From Anastrepha obliqua (lineage: Eukaryota > Arthropoda > Insecta > Diptera > Tephritidae), in NCBI RefSeq assembly GCF_027943255.1, contig NC_072895.1, positions 41,266,001 to 41,330,000 on the forward strand: DNA of 64,000 nucleotides, read 5' to 3'. The position numbers and the translations under genes are program-made. The notes below the pieces were generated by a model. The model worked only from the letters and a program-made list of their open reading frames with translations. It was not told the origin of the DNA and searched no databases. Of the stretch, positions 37,246 through 48,876 are shown piece after piece (the stretch's first letter is position 1; each line of letters opens with the position of its first letter).

Positions 37246-37913
37246 TCAGTGAAAAAATAAATAGTAATAAATATAAAATAATAAATAAAAAACGCAAAAA
37301 TAAAAATAAATAATAATAACAAGCAATAAAAAGTATAATCAACTCAAATGAGTCCCATTCTTTAAAAAAAAGTTCGGAAAAAAATGTCTTAACATCGTTC
37401 ATTTCTTTTTAACAATTTTTTTAACTACCCAACACAAAATGTTTAATAAAATGTTTTCTTTTTTAAAATTTTTCTTTGCGCAACAACTGCACTTGAAGAA
37501 CACTCCGCATATTATTGCAGAAATGGAGAAGCTCTTTGGATTGTAACGTTATCAGCTTTCGTGGCGTCGTTATTGTATTCCGCAATTCAATTGCAAAAAA
37601 TCTTTCAAGGCAAAATTTTTTCTCGTTCCTCACAATCACAGCATACCAGATAGTTTGCGTCTATGCATTTCCAAGAAGTGGAATTTCTCTCAAAAGCAGA
37701 CTAACATTCTTGCACTCATGCCTATACATATACTTGCGTATGTGAAAACATATGTACCTCACAAATACATACATAAATATTTGCGTATATTGGCACTGTC
37801 ATAGGGACAGACATTGGTCCATGAATATAAAGTTGCGCATATTCTATGGATTCCAACTGTTGCGCTATCCGTCACCAGCTGGGCTATGGTACATATCTAA
37901 ATGTATGAGCCAC
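37246..37913. other. AT-rich spacer
   Basis: A-rich tract next to the LINE fragment, then anonymous sequence. No gene recognised. Confidence 0.45.
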
Positions 37914-37925
37914 TATGTAAGTATC
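37914..37925. repeat. target-site duplication of SINE copy 3, left
   Basis: TATGTAAGTATC is repeated exactly at 38022-38033, immediately after the SINE tail. Confidence 0.85.
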
Positions 37926-38021
37926 CATTTGTGGAACAACATCAAGACGCACACAAAAAATAGGAGGAGGAGCTCGGCCAACCACCCAAAAAAGGGTGTA
38001 CGCGCCAATTATATATATATA
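37926..38021 (+). mobile_element. 5'-truncated SINE (copy 3) with perfect TSD
   Basis: It starts CATTTGTGGAACAACATCAA and ends GTGTACGCGCCAATTATATA plus AT repeat. Only the 3' 96 bp of the 334 bp element at 42503 is present. The exact 12-bp target duplication on both sides shows this is a real insertion that was truncated on arrival, not later erosion. Confidence 0.88.
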
Positions 38022-38033
38022 TATGTAAGTATC
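38022..38033. repeat. target-site duplication of SINE copy 3, right
   Basis: Exact partner of 37914-37925. Confidence 0.85.
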
Positions 38034-38084
38034 TACTTAGACATATATGTAGAGTCCGTGATGATGGTGGTGGTGGAGGTGTTA

Positions 38085-38930
38085 TCTGAGTGACACAGCC
38101 CAGACCCAACTAGCACAAAAGATGCCATTTTAATACACCACTTGTAGAACCACGGCTTTTTATTAGTCGAACCACATCAATTTGATTATGAATCTGCCGA
38201 TGTCGTCTACTTCCTTTTCTGCAATTTTAATCATAGAGAATTCTCCAGGATTCTATGTTTTAGAGCACCCAAAATTGGGCATTTACATAGATAGTGAAAG
38301 GCTGTTTCATTAGAGTTTTCTGGATTGCAGCTTCTACATCTATCGATGGGGTGGTCGTACACAATCTTCTTGACGTGGTCTCCTGAAGTTCAGTGGCCAG
38401 TTATTGTAGACAAAATTTTGAATATATCTTCTCGGGAATATCGAGAAGATCTCCCTTTTGCGCATTCCTTGGAGACAGCTTATTTCTATCGCTTCGAATT
38501 CGTTATAGAATGTTCCCTGTATTGCCTGTTCATCAGATTTCTCATATTCTACTACCTATGACCAGGTTCCCAGATGAGACTGATGTCTATCATGCGCGCT
38601 AAAGCATTAAGTTCTTCTGTGCACTGTCTAACGATTTTTGAGTTAACTTTAAAGCTAATATGTCTGCTTGACTATCTGAAAAAATACATACTCCAATAGT
38701 TGTTGTCAACGGTTTCTAACTATCCTGAAAGCTTCCCTTATCGCAGGAACTTCTGCTTGAAAGATATTATTCCTACTCCATGGCGAAAAGACTTGGAAGT
38801 TTCGAGGTCTTTCGAATATAAACCGGCGTTGACGCCGCAGTCCATTTTGGATCCGTAAGTGTAAAGTGCAGTTGCATTCTCTTTGACTACTGAATTCAAA
38901 TCCCATTCTTTTCGCGTGCGGAACTTAAAT
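38085..38930 (-). mobile_element. LINE 3' part with RNase H domain
   Basis: The minus strand encodes GSKMDCGVNAGLYSKDLETS (about 38860-38780; normally TDGSK), NNYWSMYFF, IVRQCTEELNALARMIDISL, then IWEPGHR and a weak DELA-like block (SDEQAIQGT). This is the RNase H order seen in I/R1-like LINEs. After a shift follows TGHWTSGDHVKKIVYDHPID with a CxxC...H...C knuckle (CRSCNPENSNETAFHYLCKC). The 3' UTR runs to about 38085. Stops and shifts make it non-functional. The RT part is not recognisable to the right. Confidence 0.8.
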
Positions 38931-39817
38931 TCTTAAATTATAATCTAAAATCTAAGGCAGCAGTAGTAAAATCTCATGCGATGCTAGTAAATTTTTGGCT
39001 GCCTACAATAACACTATGGCCAAACATCTTAGCATTTCAAAAACCACAATACACTTTTGCCATAATAAATCAAATATTTTCTGAGGTAATATGAAACTGT
39101 TTTGTTTTTTTCTTTTTCGACAAGAAGCAAGCGCCAACAACCTGTCTCCCATCAGCATAGAAATTTCACTCGAGCTAAATCTATCCAATCCTATCATTCT
39201 GTAACTTTCCTATTTCTGTGCTACTGTTTACGACTTAGCCGGGTGTTTGCTGATTTCAGCACGAACCTTTTCATCGGTTCCAATTTGAGTCTGTAGAGAA
39301 ATTTGCATCTACTTGGCTCTTGATATCACATTTGTATGTTTCTGCTCACCTCTTTCTCCATTTTGTTGTTTTCAAAAGTTTGCTTCCACCTCGCTTCGCA
39401 CTAATTATTATTTGGACTGGTTTTCTGAATTTAGCGAGTCATCTGTAAGTTCTTCCATTCTATGCATATGTGATCAAGCAAATAGGAAGCGCTTCGCATC
39501 CGCATCTTCATTGCATAATGTACATGAAGCTGAATTGTTACAACAAAGTAGTTCAGATATTTCCGATAACTGTCATGCATGATCGGAGATTACGTTTTTC
39601 ATTGTTTTATATATAGTCGCTCTATTATTCGTGCTTGGGGCAGATCCTTCTAGATACATCTCTTAATTCTCTTAAGATTTTATTTTTTCTCTTTCGTCAC
39701 TTGTACTGAGACCAGCTTTTTGCTTTCGAATATGAATAGTCGTTATTTTTCTGACTAGCTGAAGCTCGTCTCAATTTATAAGAAAGTGCTTTAAATATTT
39801 TTGTATATATTCTTTCT
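38931..39817. other. spacer, possible upstream LINE debris
   Basis: No motif is strong enough to call. Minus-strand frames at 39197-39003 could be decayed sequence of the neighbouring LINE; plus-strand frames at 39102 and 39313 show no motif. Confidence 0.4.
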
Positions 39818-40109
39818 TTAAAACGTTCACGCCGGCGCGTACCACCGGTGGCCCGCACAAGATTGCTTCATGGGGCGGCGTGTACCACCGGTGGCGCGCA
39901 CAAGATTGCGTCATCTGGCAGCGTGTACCACCAATGCTTTATATATGCTTTATTAGACGGTACCTATGAGATGAGATGCCATAAACGACTACTCTTACGA
40001 AAAAATTTCGTTTTATGACCTGCAATCGCTCCCGATAGAGCGAAAAAATGTAAACATTGCCGTCTGTGGGCGAAGACCATGAATAACAGCGCCGACGTGA
40101 ACGTGTTAA
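39818..40109. mobile_element. TTAA-flanked MITE, piggyBac-like
   Basis: TTAA at 39818-39821 and 40106-40109 flank inverted repeats AACGTTCACGCCGGCGC (39822) and, in reverse complement, CACGTTCACGTCGGCGC, matching at 15 of 17 positions. TTAA duplication is the hallmark of piggyBac-superfamily insertion. The 292 bp element has no gene. Its left half carries two and a half GC-rich direct repeats of about 54 bp built around the palindrome CCACCGGTGG (39842 and 39886), unlike the AT-rich surroundings. Confidence 0.75.
39836..39942 (+). repeat. GC-rich subterminal direct repeats of the MITE
   Basis: GCGTACCACCGGTGGCCCGC is repeated as GTGTACCACCGGTGGCGCGC and partially as GCGTGTACCACC, followed by ACAAGATTGCNTCAT. 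These may be transposase-binding repeats; that is inference. Confidence 0.8.
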
Positions 40110-42488
40110 CTCCTATTGGAGTATCGCACGTCATGCCGCGTGTGCTTTAAATGCTTGGTAAATAACATATTTTCCAATTTAAAACATATTTCTATGGAAA
40201 TTTGAAGTGAATAAAAATGCAAGAATTGTTCAAACATAGCAGCCAATTGAAGAGGCAAAAAATGTATGCGATTTTATCTCCTCTTTTTCAACTTCTTCAT
40301 ACTTGTTACAGCTCATTCGTGCATGCTGCCTCGCTATCTTTCAGATGTCGGTATTTATTATGTGCTGCGTTTCCATACACACATAAATACTTGGTGTTAG
40401 TTATGTTGTTTGTATTTACTTAGTTTTTTATTTGATTGCTGCTTTGCACATGAACGACACCATACGCTCTGTCATGCCAATGTTTTCTTTTCTGCAAATA
40501 TCGAATAATTTCTGCTTTGCTGATTTTCAACAACAGATAATTCAATTGTATTGTATCGGAATATTTGTTGTAGAGGAATGTTGTAAATAGTCCCATATGT
40601 GTACATATTTACATATTCACGTATTTACGGGCGTACGCAAATGTTGGTTGGCGGAGGAGGTGCACAAATATGCTTTATTTGCTGTTTACTTCACTTCCAA
40701 CTGTGACAGCCGGATAAGAGGAGGGGAATTAAGGTTTTACTAAGAAGGAATGTTCAAGAATTTATTTTATGAATGGCTTTAAGAATTTCCTTTTATACAA
40801 AAATTCCTGCATACTCGTATATCACATCAGTGATTTTATGCCGAACGAGTTACCGCAAAAATCTGTATATTTTTTCTAATAAAAGTTAACCCGCAAATAC
40901 ACTACAGGATGCAACTTTTTATTCAATTTAATTTGCATGCAAAATGCAAATGTAAAATATAAAACTATTTTCACCAGGTGTATACCTATGAAACCGGAAT
41001 TCAAACACAGGGGTAATAGATGCCGCTGGTGAAAATTGCATGAACTTTTGAACTACGCCAGCCACTATTTTGTTTACGTCGACCTCTGCTAACAATATTC
41101 GGTGCACATCATTACAAATTTCTGCGCTAATTGCATCGAGTTTTGTGCTGGCAACCTCGATATGCGCACAGCATTAGTTTTTGCAATTTTTTAAGCGGAT
41201 TTGAACTTTTGTATGCAGTTGCAGCCATTAAAAATAAACGCAGCTGATTAGAGTGAATTCAATTGATTTATGTTTTGTTTTTAACAGGCCTGGAGGAGTC
41301 AGAAGGCATATTATGGTTGAGTGAGCCATATTAAAAGTAAGTTCAAGGTTCGATTTCCCCGGTGCGCTTAAGCATGACGGAATTATTCTTCGAAATCAGT
41401 CATTTCCAATGGACAATGAGACCATTACTACCAGGAAAAGCTTTGCATAAAGTTCAATTGCAGAAAGATGCGCAGTTGCAATTTTTTAGTGCAAAGGTGG
41501 CAATCTTTAAACTGGGTTAACAAAATTTAACTTTTTTATTTGTTGTTTTTGGAATTGCTTCTCGGATTTATAGCGCACATAAACTTCTTTTTTTGTCAAC
41601 ATAAGAAAACCGATATGTGGGCATTGCTGGAACTCAATTGTGGACAATCGTTTTTAGATGTTCACTAGGATGTCAGTTTTTTTTTTGAAAGACTTTCACT
41701 TAAAACACATTGCCCGAAAAATTATAATAAATCTATGCCTAAGTGTATATCCCCTTTGGGCAGTAAAGTATGAAGGAACTTTAGAATGTTTGTTCTTTTA
41801 AAATTATGATTTTCGGGACATGAGAATTATATGCTTTGCAATTTACATCGCTCTATAACCTTGAACGCTTTCATAATTAAAAATAATACTTAAAAATAGT
41901 AAGATTTTTACCTATTTCGTGTAAATATAAATGTTTCGTGAGTCTAAATAAAATGCGACAGCTCTATCCAGGCGTTTGTTTGTATGTATGCCCAACCAAG
42001 GAGGCATAATTGTCATATGAACTTTGCTTAATCGGGAAGTAGTAAAGCTGAAAAATAGACATATTTTAGCTAACTTTACCTCCAGTTTTTTAGTATAAAA
42101 CCAAATTAAATCACGAAGGACATTTAAGGATAAATATCTTTAAGTCTATTTCGCACATGTTCCATAAAGAATGATTTTAAATGAAAAATATTTTGAGGTT
42201 TCTCTCATATTGGTCTTCCATTTGATATTCATTTGTCCAAATAATATATTTGGAAACTCCCTGCCACAAAAATATTTTTTTTTGTTTTTCTTACCCAGTA
42301 CAAATTTTTTAGGCGCGTGAAGCTGAATTTATTTGTCAATGCTGCATTCTCGAATATTTATTTTCATATTAATATAATCTTTACACGACTTCAAGGTTTC
42401 AATGAGTAAACTGGGACATCCACTGCGCATACTTTATTTTACGGTAGGAAAGTTCAACAATTTTTATTTTACGGTTTTATAAGGCAGC
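40110..42488. other. AT-rich spacer
   Basis: No gene recognised. A possible tRNA-like promoter pair is at 41313-41357. The frame at 40217-40423 has no motif. Confidence 0.5.
41313..41357 (+). promoter_or_regulatory. possible tRNA-like A and B boxes
   Basis: TGGTTGAGTGA (41313) followed 34 bases later by GGTTCGATTTC (41347) resembles the internal pol III promoter of a tRNA or tRNA-derived SINE. No cloverleaf or known SINE body follows, so this may be a relic or chance. Confidence 0.3.
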
Positions 42489-42502
42489 AAGTAGAAAAAT
42501 TT
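42489..42502. repeat. target-site duplication of full-length SINE, left
   Basis: AAGTAGAAAAATTT is found exactly again at 42837-42850. Confidence 0.92.
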
Positions 42503-42836
42503 GGCGGCCGCCGTAGCCGAATGGGTTGGTGCGTGACTACCATTCGGAATTCACAGAGCGAACGTTGGTTCGAATCTCGGTGAAACACCAAAAAAAAACA
42601 AAACAAAAATTAAGAAAAACATTTTTCTAATATTTTCTAATAGCGGTCGCCCCTCGGCAAGCAATGGCGAACCTCCGAGTGTATTTCTGCCATGTCTGCC
42701 GTTCGGAATCGCCTTGAAACTGTAGGTCCCTCCATTTGTGGAACAACATCAAGACGCGCATCACAAATAGGAGGAGGAACTCGACCAAACACCCAAAAAG
42801 GGTGTACGCGCCAATTATATATATATATATATATAT
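42503..42836 (+). mobile_element. full-length tRNA-derived SINE (copy 4)
   Basis: The head GGCGGCCGCCGTAGCCGAAT contains an A box (TAGCCGAATGGG, 42514). GGTTCGAATCT at 42567 is a near-consensus B box, so the element should have a pol III internal promoter. The body includes GCGGTCGCCCCTCGGCAAGC, GAGTGTATTTCTGCCATGTC, CTCCATTTGTGGAACAACAT and AGGAGGAACTCGACCAAACA, and ends GGTGTACGCGCCAATT plus an (AT)n tail. A perfect 14-bp target duplication flanks it. At 334 bp it is the reference copy for five pieces in the window (8350, 27935, 37926, 42503 and minus 55862). It has no protein and would depend on a partner LINE for mobility. Confidence 0.93.
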
Positions 42837-42850
42837 AAGTAGAAAAATTT
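42837..42850. repeat. target-site duplication of full-length SINE, right
   Basis: Exact partner of 42489-42502. Confidence 0.92.
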
Positions 42851-45406
42851 CAATGCATGCATCACTTCATATACTTATGGGTCTTTAACATAATTTTTTT
42901 CATTCATTAATTAATTTAAAGGATATTTTATAATTCATTTTTCAAAGCACATTATTATGTTATAATCGTCCCAGCGAAAAGTAAAAAAAAATATTTTAAC
43001 AGCTTGATAGAGGACACAATGTTTGATATCCATAACAATACAATGGAGTGAGTATTAATATATGTTTTTTGGCACTATTATTTAAATGACAGGATAAAAA
43101 TCCACAAATTCCCAGGGTATGCCACTTTATTTTTATTTTTTGCAATAACATCCAAATGTACTAGTCTCCTCCGCTATTACGACAGCTTCTTCTAACAGTA
43201 CTCGGAGGCCCATTATTACGGCAGCTTGCACTAACTGTACTTGCCTCTCCGTTATTAAACCTATGAATCTTCAAAACGCCGGGTAGGGCATATGCAATAC
43301 CTGATTGTTGCTTCGCGACTGATTTATTATAATATTATATGCTGTGTTAATAATAAAAACTATGTTTTAAAGCTGTGTTTTAAATATTTGGTTCTTTGAA
43401 AAACTACTTTGCTGAGAAAATAAAAACTGAGTATGCAGAATTGGCATGTAAGACCTATAATTTTACGCGCATAATTAAGTTAACTTTTACTGTCGCACGG
43501 TATAACTATTTTTGGAATTTTGTACTCCTTCTACATAAAACAATTCATTCGCGTTAAAAATTAAAATTCCAGACTTACTATAACAGAGCGCTAGTATGTC
43601 ATACAGATCGGTTTTTTCATGGACAGGAAATCTGATCGAAACCATGCTTACCTCACATGTAATTATTAATTTGAAATAATTTGAAATATGGAAAATGAGT
43701 GCACTTTTACTCTTTACATATCGCTTTAAATTGCAAAAGTCAGTATACAACCACATCAACTTTCCATGCAGTGGTGATTTTCGAAATAGTCAAAAATGCG
43801 GTTTTAAAAATTATATTAAAAAAATTGCAAATCTGTAATTTTCATATGCTAAAATTTAGTCTAAGTCATGGTAATACCCACTGGTATTTAATGGTACGAC
43901 AGAAAAGAACACGATGATAGAAATTTTTGGGAAAATATATAAGGAACTGCTTATTTTTGAGTAAATAAAAAATGTGGTTTATTTGAGGATGAAGTACTTG
44001 TATATATATGGTTTCGTACTGCTCAGCTCTAGTTTAATTAAAAAACTTCTTAGCTATTAATAAAGCAAGCGTTTGTAGTAAATTTTCTTCAGTAAATCAC
44101 TGAAGTCACACAAATACGCACGCCGAGTGGCTGCACAAACTCTCCGAAAGTTTCTCTTGTTAGGCAAATTCATCACATTTTTTACTGATCGTGTATTAAT
44201 TGTTAATTGTGTTCCAGTTCTTGAGCATTCTCCACCTTCAACTGCTTATTTTTAAACGCCTTAGCTCCTTTGTGGCACTCCATGCATTATTCGCCACACT
44301 TGTGGAGAATTTTGTTATCTTGGCATTTATTTGCTACTATTTCTGAGCAGTCATATATTGCTTAGGTCAACTGTTTCCATTTGTAAATAATACTAATTTC
44401 CATTGTCAAAATAAGTAATGCGATGCCATTGCAGTTTAAAATTTTCCGCCAGGAATAAATTCGGGAATAATTGATGTTTCTACAGGGCGCATAAACTAAT
44501 AACAATGTAGTTAGTGCTTTGAGCTCTGAAATGGATGTGTTGAACTTTGCGCGCCATGTTGTTCGATGTCACGCCAAACGCTGCTTGTTAATTAATCAAA
44601 TTGTGTTGCAAGCATGCATCTAAGTTGCAACATTTGGTGCAAAAAATTGGACAAATTTTAGTTTGTTACAACCAAATTGATTTTCAGTAAAAAAATTCCG
44701 AATTTTAAAAGGTTGGTATTTTAATTTTGTTGATGTACAACTTTTACATGTTGCCCTCACATTACTGCTGTATACGCGAAACACAATACACACATAAAAA
44801 CTACCAGCGGAATATATCTATGTAGACATAAAGCTAGTATAATTATCATTTTTTAGATAAAGTATTATAAAATGAACAAAAGTAATATTTTTCGGTAAAC
44901 TTTCGGTTGCACATATGATTAATGCCTATATGATGAGAAAGAGGCTGAGCATAGAACAAATTGTCGTTGTCATTTTTGGAAACTATTTTTTTATTTTTAT
45001 TTTATTTTATAAAGGTTTACATAACAATAAAATTATTATACCAACCAAAAATAGTGCAGCGCTAGCATCGGAGGCTTTCGGCTGGTTTTTGGAAACTAGA
45101 ATCAGTAGGAGCAAGCGTCTGCCAGTTTAGCGAACTGAATGATGAAACTCTTTGAGGTTTGCAGCTCTCGCGAGACGAAGACTTGTAAGTGGTGCGACTC
45201 TAAGTCCATTACTGATAAAAAACTAAAAACCTGAGGAGTTATTCAAATTCAACTGGAGTCAAACACAATAGACTGCATAAAGCGGTCGCTGTGCGCTTTG
45301 GCCCAATAATAATAATAATTACAATAATACTTTCGCACACTCAGACTTTCTGGTCAATTTGAAATTTATTTATATTTTATATTACAATGTATATTTATTT
45401 TTCAAT
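42851..45406. other. AT-rich spacer
   Basis: No gene recognised apart from the small minisatellite at 43157. Frames at 43487 (minus), 43699 and 44915 lack motifs. Confidence 0.5.
43157..43262 (+). repeat. three-copy 40-bp minisatellite
   Basis: GTACTAGTCTCCTCCGCTAT, GTACTCGGAGGCCCATTATT and GTACTTGCCTCTCCGTTATT each start a unit of about 40 bp. The first two continue ACGACAGCTT and ACGGCAGCTT. Confidence 0.75.
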
Positions 45407-45613
45407 GTGGCGCAAAATTATTTTTGAATAACTTTTTACTAAATAGAAAAAATTATTTTGAGTGATGGGGTTTAGAATTTTGCTCCTTACGCGCTCCATT
45501 GTTTGTCTGTTTGTATAGTACAACTAGTCTACTAGTGTAAACTGTGGTTGGCACTCGACACCATTTACAACAAATTACAAAATCTTCCGATAGGATGATT
45601 CATTTAGTGCCAC
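45407..45613 (-). mobile_element. short MITE of the GGCGCAAAATTA family
   Basis: GTGGCGCAAAATTATTTTTG (45407) and the reverse complement of the right end, GTGGCACTAAATG (ending 45613), act as terminal repeats. The interior TTTTGAGTGATGG, TTACGCGCTCCATTG and TCTGTTTGTATA is the reverse complement of the copy at 11695. Length is 207 bp, non-coding. Confidence 0.68.
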
Positions 45614-46684
45614 CTCGGTTATATTATTGTAAAATATTTTATATTAGAACTTATAGAATTAAGAAAAACCATATATACTTAATTAGAATATGCATACATT
45701 AGCAATTCGGAACTTATAGGACATGCCCATATCTGCATGCAAAAATCTAATTTCTGTGTGTTTGTAATACGTGTCGTATGAGTAACTTTCGAATGCTTTT
45801 TTTTTTATATATATATATATTTTATTTAAGTCAAATATACATACAAATACGTTATTTCTTATAATGACTGACCTTAAGAATTATTAGTTGAATTGAAATT
45901 AAAATTTTATCCGGAAGAACTGTGTATGCTTGGGTATTATACACAAAATTATCGATGGCAATATATTTTTAAATGTTGCTATGCGTGAAAAATTGTGTTG
46001 AATAGTGGTATGAGTATACTAAAAAAATTCAGGAAGAGCAACGTCTCGTGAGGGCGAGGTGAGGGTGACAATAATCTCAGTGCTTCTTAGTAGGTCTTTA
46101 TCTCTTTCATGCTCTGAGATTTCAGGATATCTGTAGCGTGACTCTGTGTCTAGAATGGCCGTTCTGTTTGTTGACTTTCAACTCATGCTGTATAACTGAC
46201 CTTAGCCCCTATATCTGATTCACTGGGTGATTAGGTGACAAACAAAGAGCTGTGGGTCTTAACAGTTATCCAATTTTTTCATACAATTTGCATTCTATTC
46301 CATGTAATGCATGGAGAAATAAAACAATGCCTGCCATTTTGATTTACGTACATTGGAAATTTCTTCTTTTCATTTTTGAAAATATTTTGCGGAAAATCAG
46401 GCGAAATAAATCAAAAAGTACTGTCTAACTGCCAATTCTGCTACTATCAATGCTACTTGGCACACTTTGTATTACTAAACAAGCTCACTGGGCACGGCAT
46501 GAAATTTGATTCCAAAAAATGACGTAAAAATATGTCCAAATTGAGAAAATTATACAATAAAAAATTGAAAACTGCAAATAACTTAAACGGTAGTCTCGTA
46601 TGTTTTTCGCAGTTTTTCGTTTTTTTAGTTTTTGTTCGTATGCATTGTTTACTCATAAATTATACTCACTTTCGTGGCAAATTT
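45614..46684. other. AT-rich spacer
   Basis: No gene recognised. A short (TA)n run lies near 45808-45820. Confidence 0.5.
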
Positions 46685-47545
46685 CGTTTGTTAACAATGG
46701 AGTCAGAGGCTAAGCAAAGTCGCATTGTAGTGATTGCCTAACATTAGTGGGGTGAAAGTGCAAGTGAGATTTACGAATTGCTGAGAAAACTTAGTATTTG
46801 GAGAATGTTCGTTTACCGCACGTTCAATCGTTTTTCCAAACGTCTGAAGTGACAGACAGAAAAAGGAGTGGTCATCATCGCGTAGTTCAAACCAATGCAG
46901 CCATAAAAGCCGTTCGAGAAAGGATTCGCAGAAATCTTCTTGGAAAGCAGTAAATGATGTCCAGGGAAGTTAATGTATCGACCAGAACCATGTCATGGGC
47001 TAATTAGAGATGATCTTCACATGAAAGCTTTTCTTCGCTCAACTGGTCATCTTTTGATAATGCGCTTGAAGAAAATTAGACTCGACAGATGATCAACGCC
47101 CATGTATATACTCTTTTCACTAAATGCACACACTTCATGCTAAAATTTCTAAAGACGCAAAACATGTTGTTCCAAGGGTTCAGCGAGGCCACCACCAGGT
47201 TCCGTAATGGTTTCGTGGGGAGTGTCTTATAAATGCGTTACATCTTTTCTATTTCTGAGAAAAAGGGGTTAAAACAAAGGGTAAAAGTCTACCAGAAGGA
47301 TTTCTTAGAAAGCGTGGTGAAGCAGTTGAGCACTACTTTCTTCAATGAAGAGCGTTGGATCTTCCATCCAGATTCCGATCCAGGTCATAAAGCGAAAACC
47401 ACACAGCAATGGCTAAAACACTATTCCTAGGTTCATAGCCGCAGAAGATTGGCCGCCTGGAAGTCCAGATCTGAATCCATTAGACTACAGTTTGTGGTCA
47501 GAATTGCAGAATATGCCGTCAATTATATCTATATTTATTAAATAT
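46685..47545 (+). mobile_element. Tc1/mariner transposase relic (maT/DD37D-like)
   Basis: Start MESEAKQSRIVVIA at 46697, then a stop. Fragments in three frames follow: SASEIYELLRKLSIW, FVYRTFNRF, then LIRDDLHMKAFLRSTGHLL. The best block (47265-47430) reads KQRVKVYQKDFLESVVKQLS, then TTFFNEERWIFHPDSDPGHK and AKTTQQWLKHYS. The catalytic FQQDSAPAHK is seen as FHPDSDPGHK with the Asp kept but its context lost. After a shift comes GSPDLNPLDYSLW-like sequence near 47460-47505. The first Asp region is not readable. It is related to, but diverged from, the element at 12890. No clear TIRs. Confidence 0.8.
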
Positions 47546-47626
47546 CATATCTATTATTGCAGAAAATTATCACGCAAAAAATTGTAATTGAGTTTTTTGA
47601 CTATGTCATAAGATTTAGGGAGTGTA

Positions 47627-47655
47627 CGAGGTATGCTCGAAAAGTATGTTTCCTT
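47627..47655 (+). mobile_element. solo mariner terminus (CGAGGT family)
   Basis: TA followed by CGAGGTATGCTCGAAAAGTA matches the terminus of the mariner at 15743 (CGAGGTGTGTTCAAAAAGTA) at 17 of 20 positions. No transposase sequence follows. Confidence 0.55.
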
Positions 47656-48876
47656 TAAGTTTTTTTCATCTATTTTGTTTTATTTTTTTTTAGTAGCAGA
47701 AAATGTCTAAATACACTAAACCACCATTTCTTCTAAAATATACTAAATATGTGATATAATAATAAATACAAATTAAAATAAATATAATAGTACATGTATG
47801 TATGTATATATATAAAATATATTAACTGTAAAGATATACAGAGGTCACGTGCACGTTGCCCGCCAAATTTGAAAACTCACTTTTCTTTGCTTACGCACCT
47901 CGTACGTACGCACAATCTCTCTCATAAAATTTTTTCTTAATTACTAGACCTACAGCTTGTGTTGCGTCTAGCTAAAAGTGCTGTGGCTTTTTAAATTTTT
48001 TAACAAATGCAACAATAAAAAAATTGCACAAAAATGCATTAAATGAAATTCATGAAAAAGTTATTATAACACAAACATTTGTGCACATAAATTCACTCCT
48101 GCATGCCAGCCACAATTGTAAATAATGCCAACTCATTCATGTATAAAATTTATATTTAAGTGTTGTTTTATTACTAAATATGTGTGTAAAAAAGTTTTCC
48201 AACTAAATTCTCAACTCAATCAAATCAATCGCAAACTCCCAAAAGTTGACTAATAAAATTTATGCGACCATTGCACTTTTGTAAAATTTTCCCAACTAAT
48301 TATGCAACATAATTCATCAACTAATTTTGTTTCCATGCGTATCTATAATTTTGCTGTGCAAATTGCTTTAACCCAAACTAATGCTGATGAATTTAAAAAT
48401 TGAATTGAAATGCAAAACAAACAAAAAAAATAAAAAAACACAAAAAATAAAAATAAAAATAATCACGACCAATCATCTGCCTTTAATTCGTTCGCTTTTT
48501 CTGCCATCAAAATTAAACAAACCAAACAATTATCGACTCATGCAAAAATACGTGCAATCATCAAATTTAATGCGCTTATTTATTAAACTAAAAAAACAAT
48601 GACATTGAAATAATAAATCCACGGAACAACCGCAAACAATTGCATTGCATTGCAAAAACAAAATCGATAAATAAAATGTAATGCATCAACGAAACTCAAC
48701 GCTGCAACATAAAATAACACAAAAAAATAAAATTTAATTCAATTATCACTTACGTACACATACACACATCCACACACACTCACATGAAACATTCGTTGGT
48801 GTAAATAATAATAACAATAACAACACCATCAACACACGTACGCACTCACTCACGCACGCACACAAATGCGTACAGA
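47656..48876 (+). other. A/C-rich leader-like sequence before the host exon
   Basis: No protein. From about 48370 the plus strand is A-rich and T-poor, and from 48730 CA-rich (ACACACATCCACACACACTC region), which is typical of fly 5' untranslated leaders. It runs without an obvious break into the coding exon at 48877, so part of it may be transcribed leader. This is inference from composition. Confidence 0.35.
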
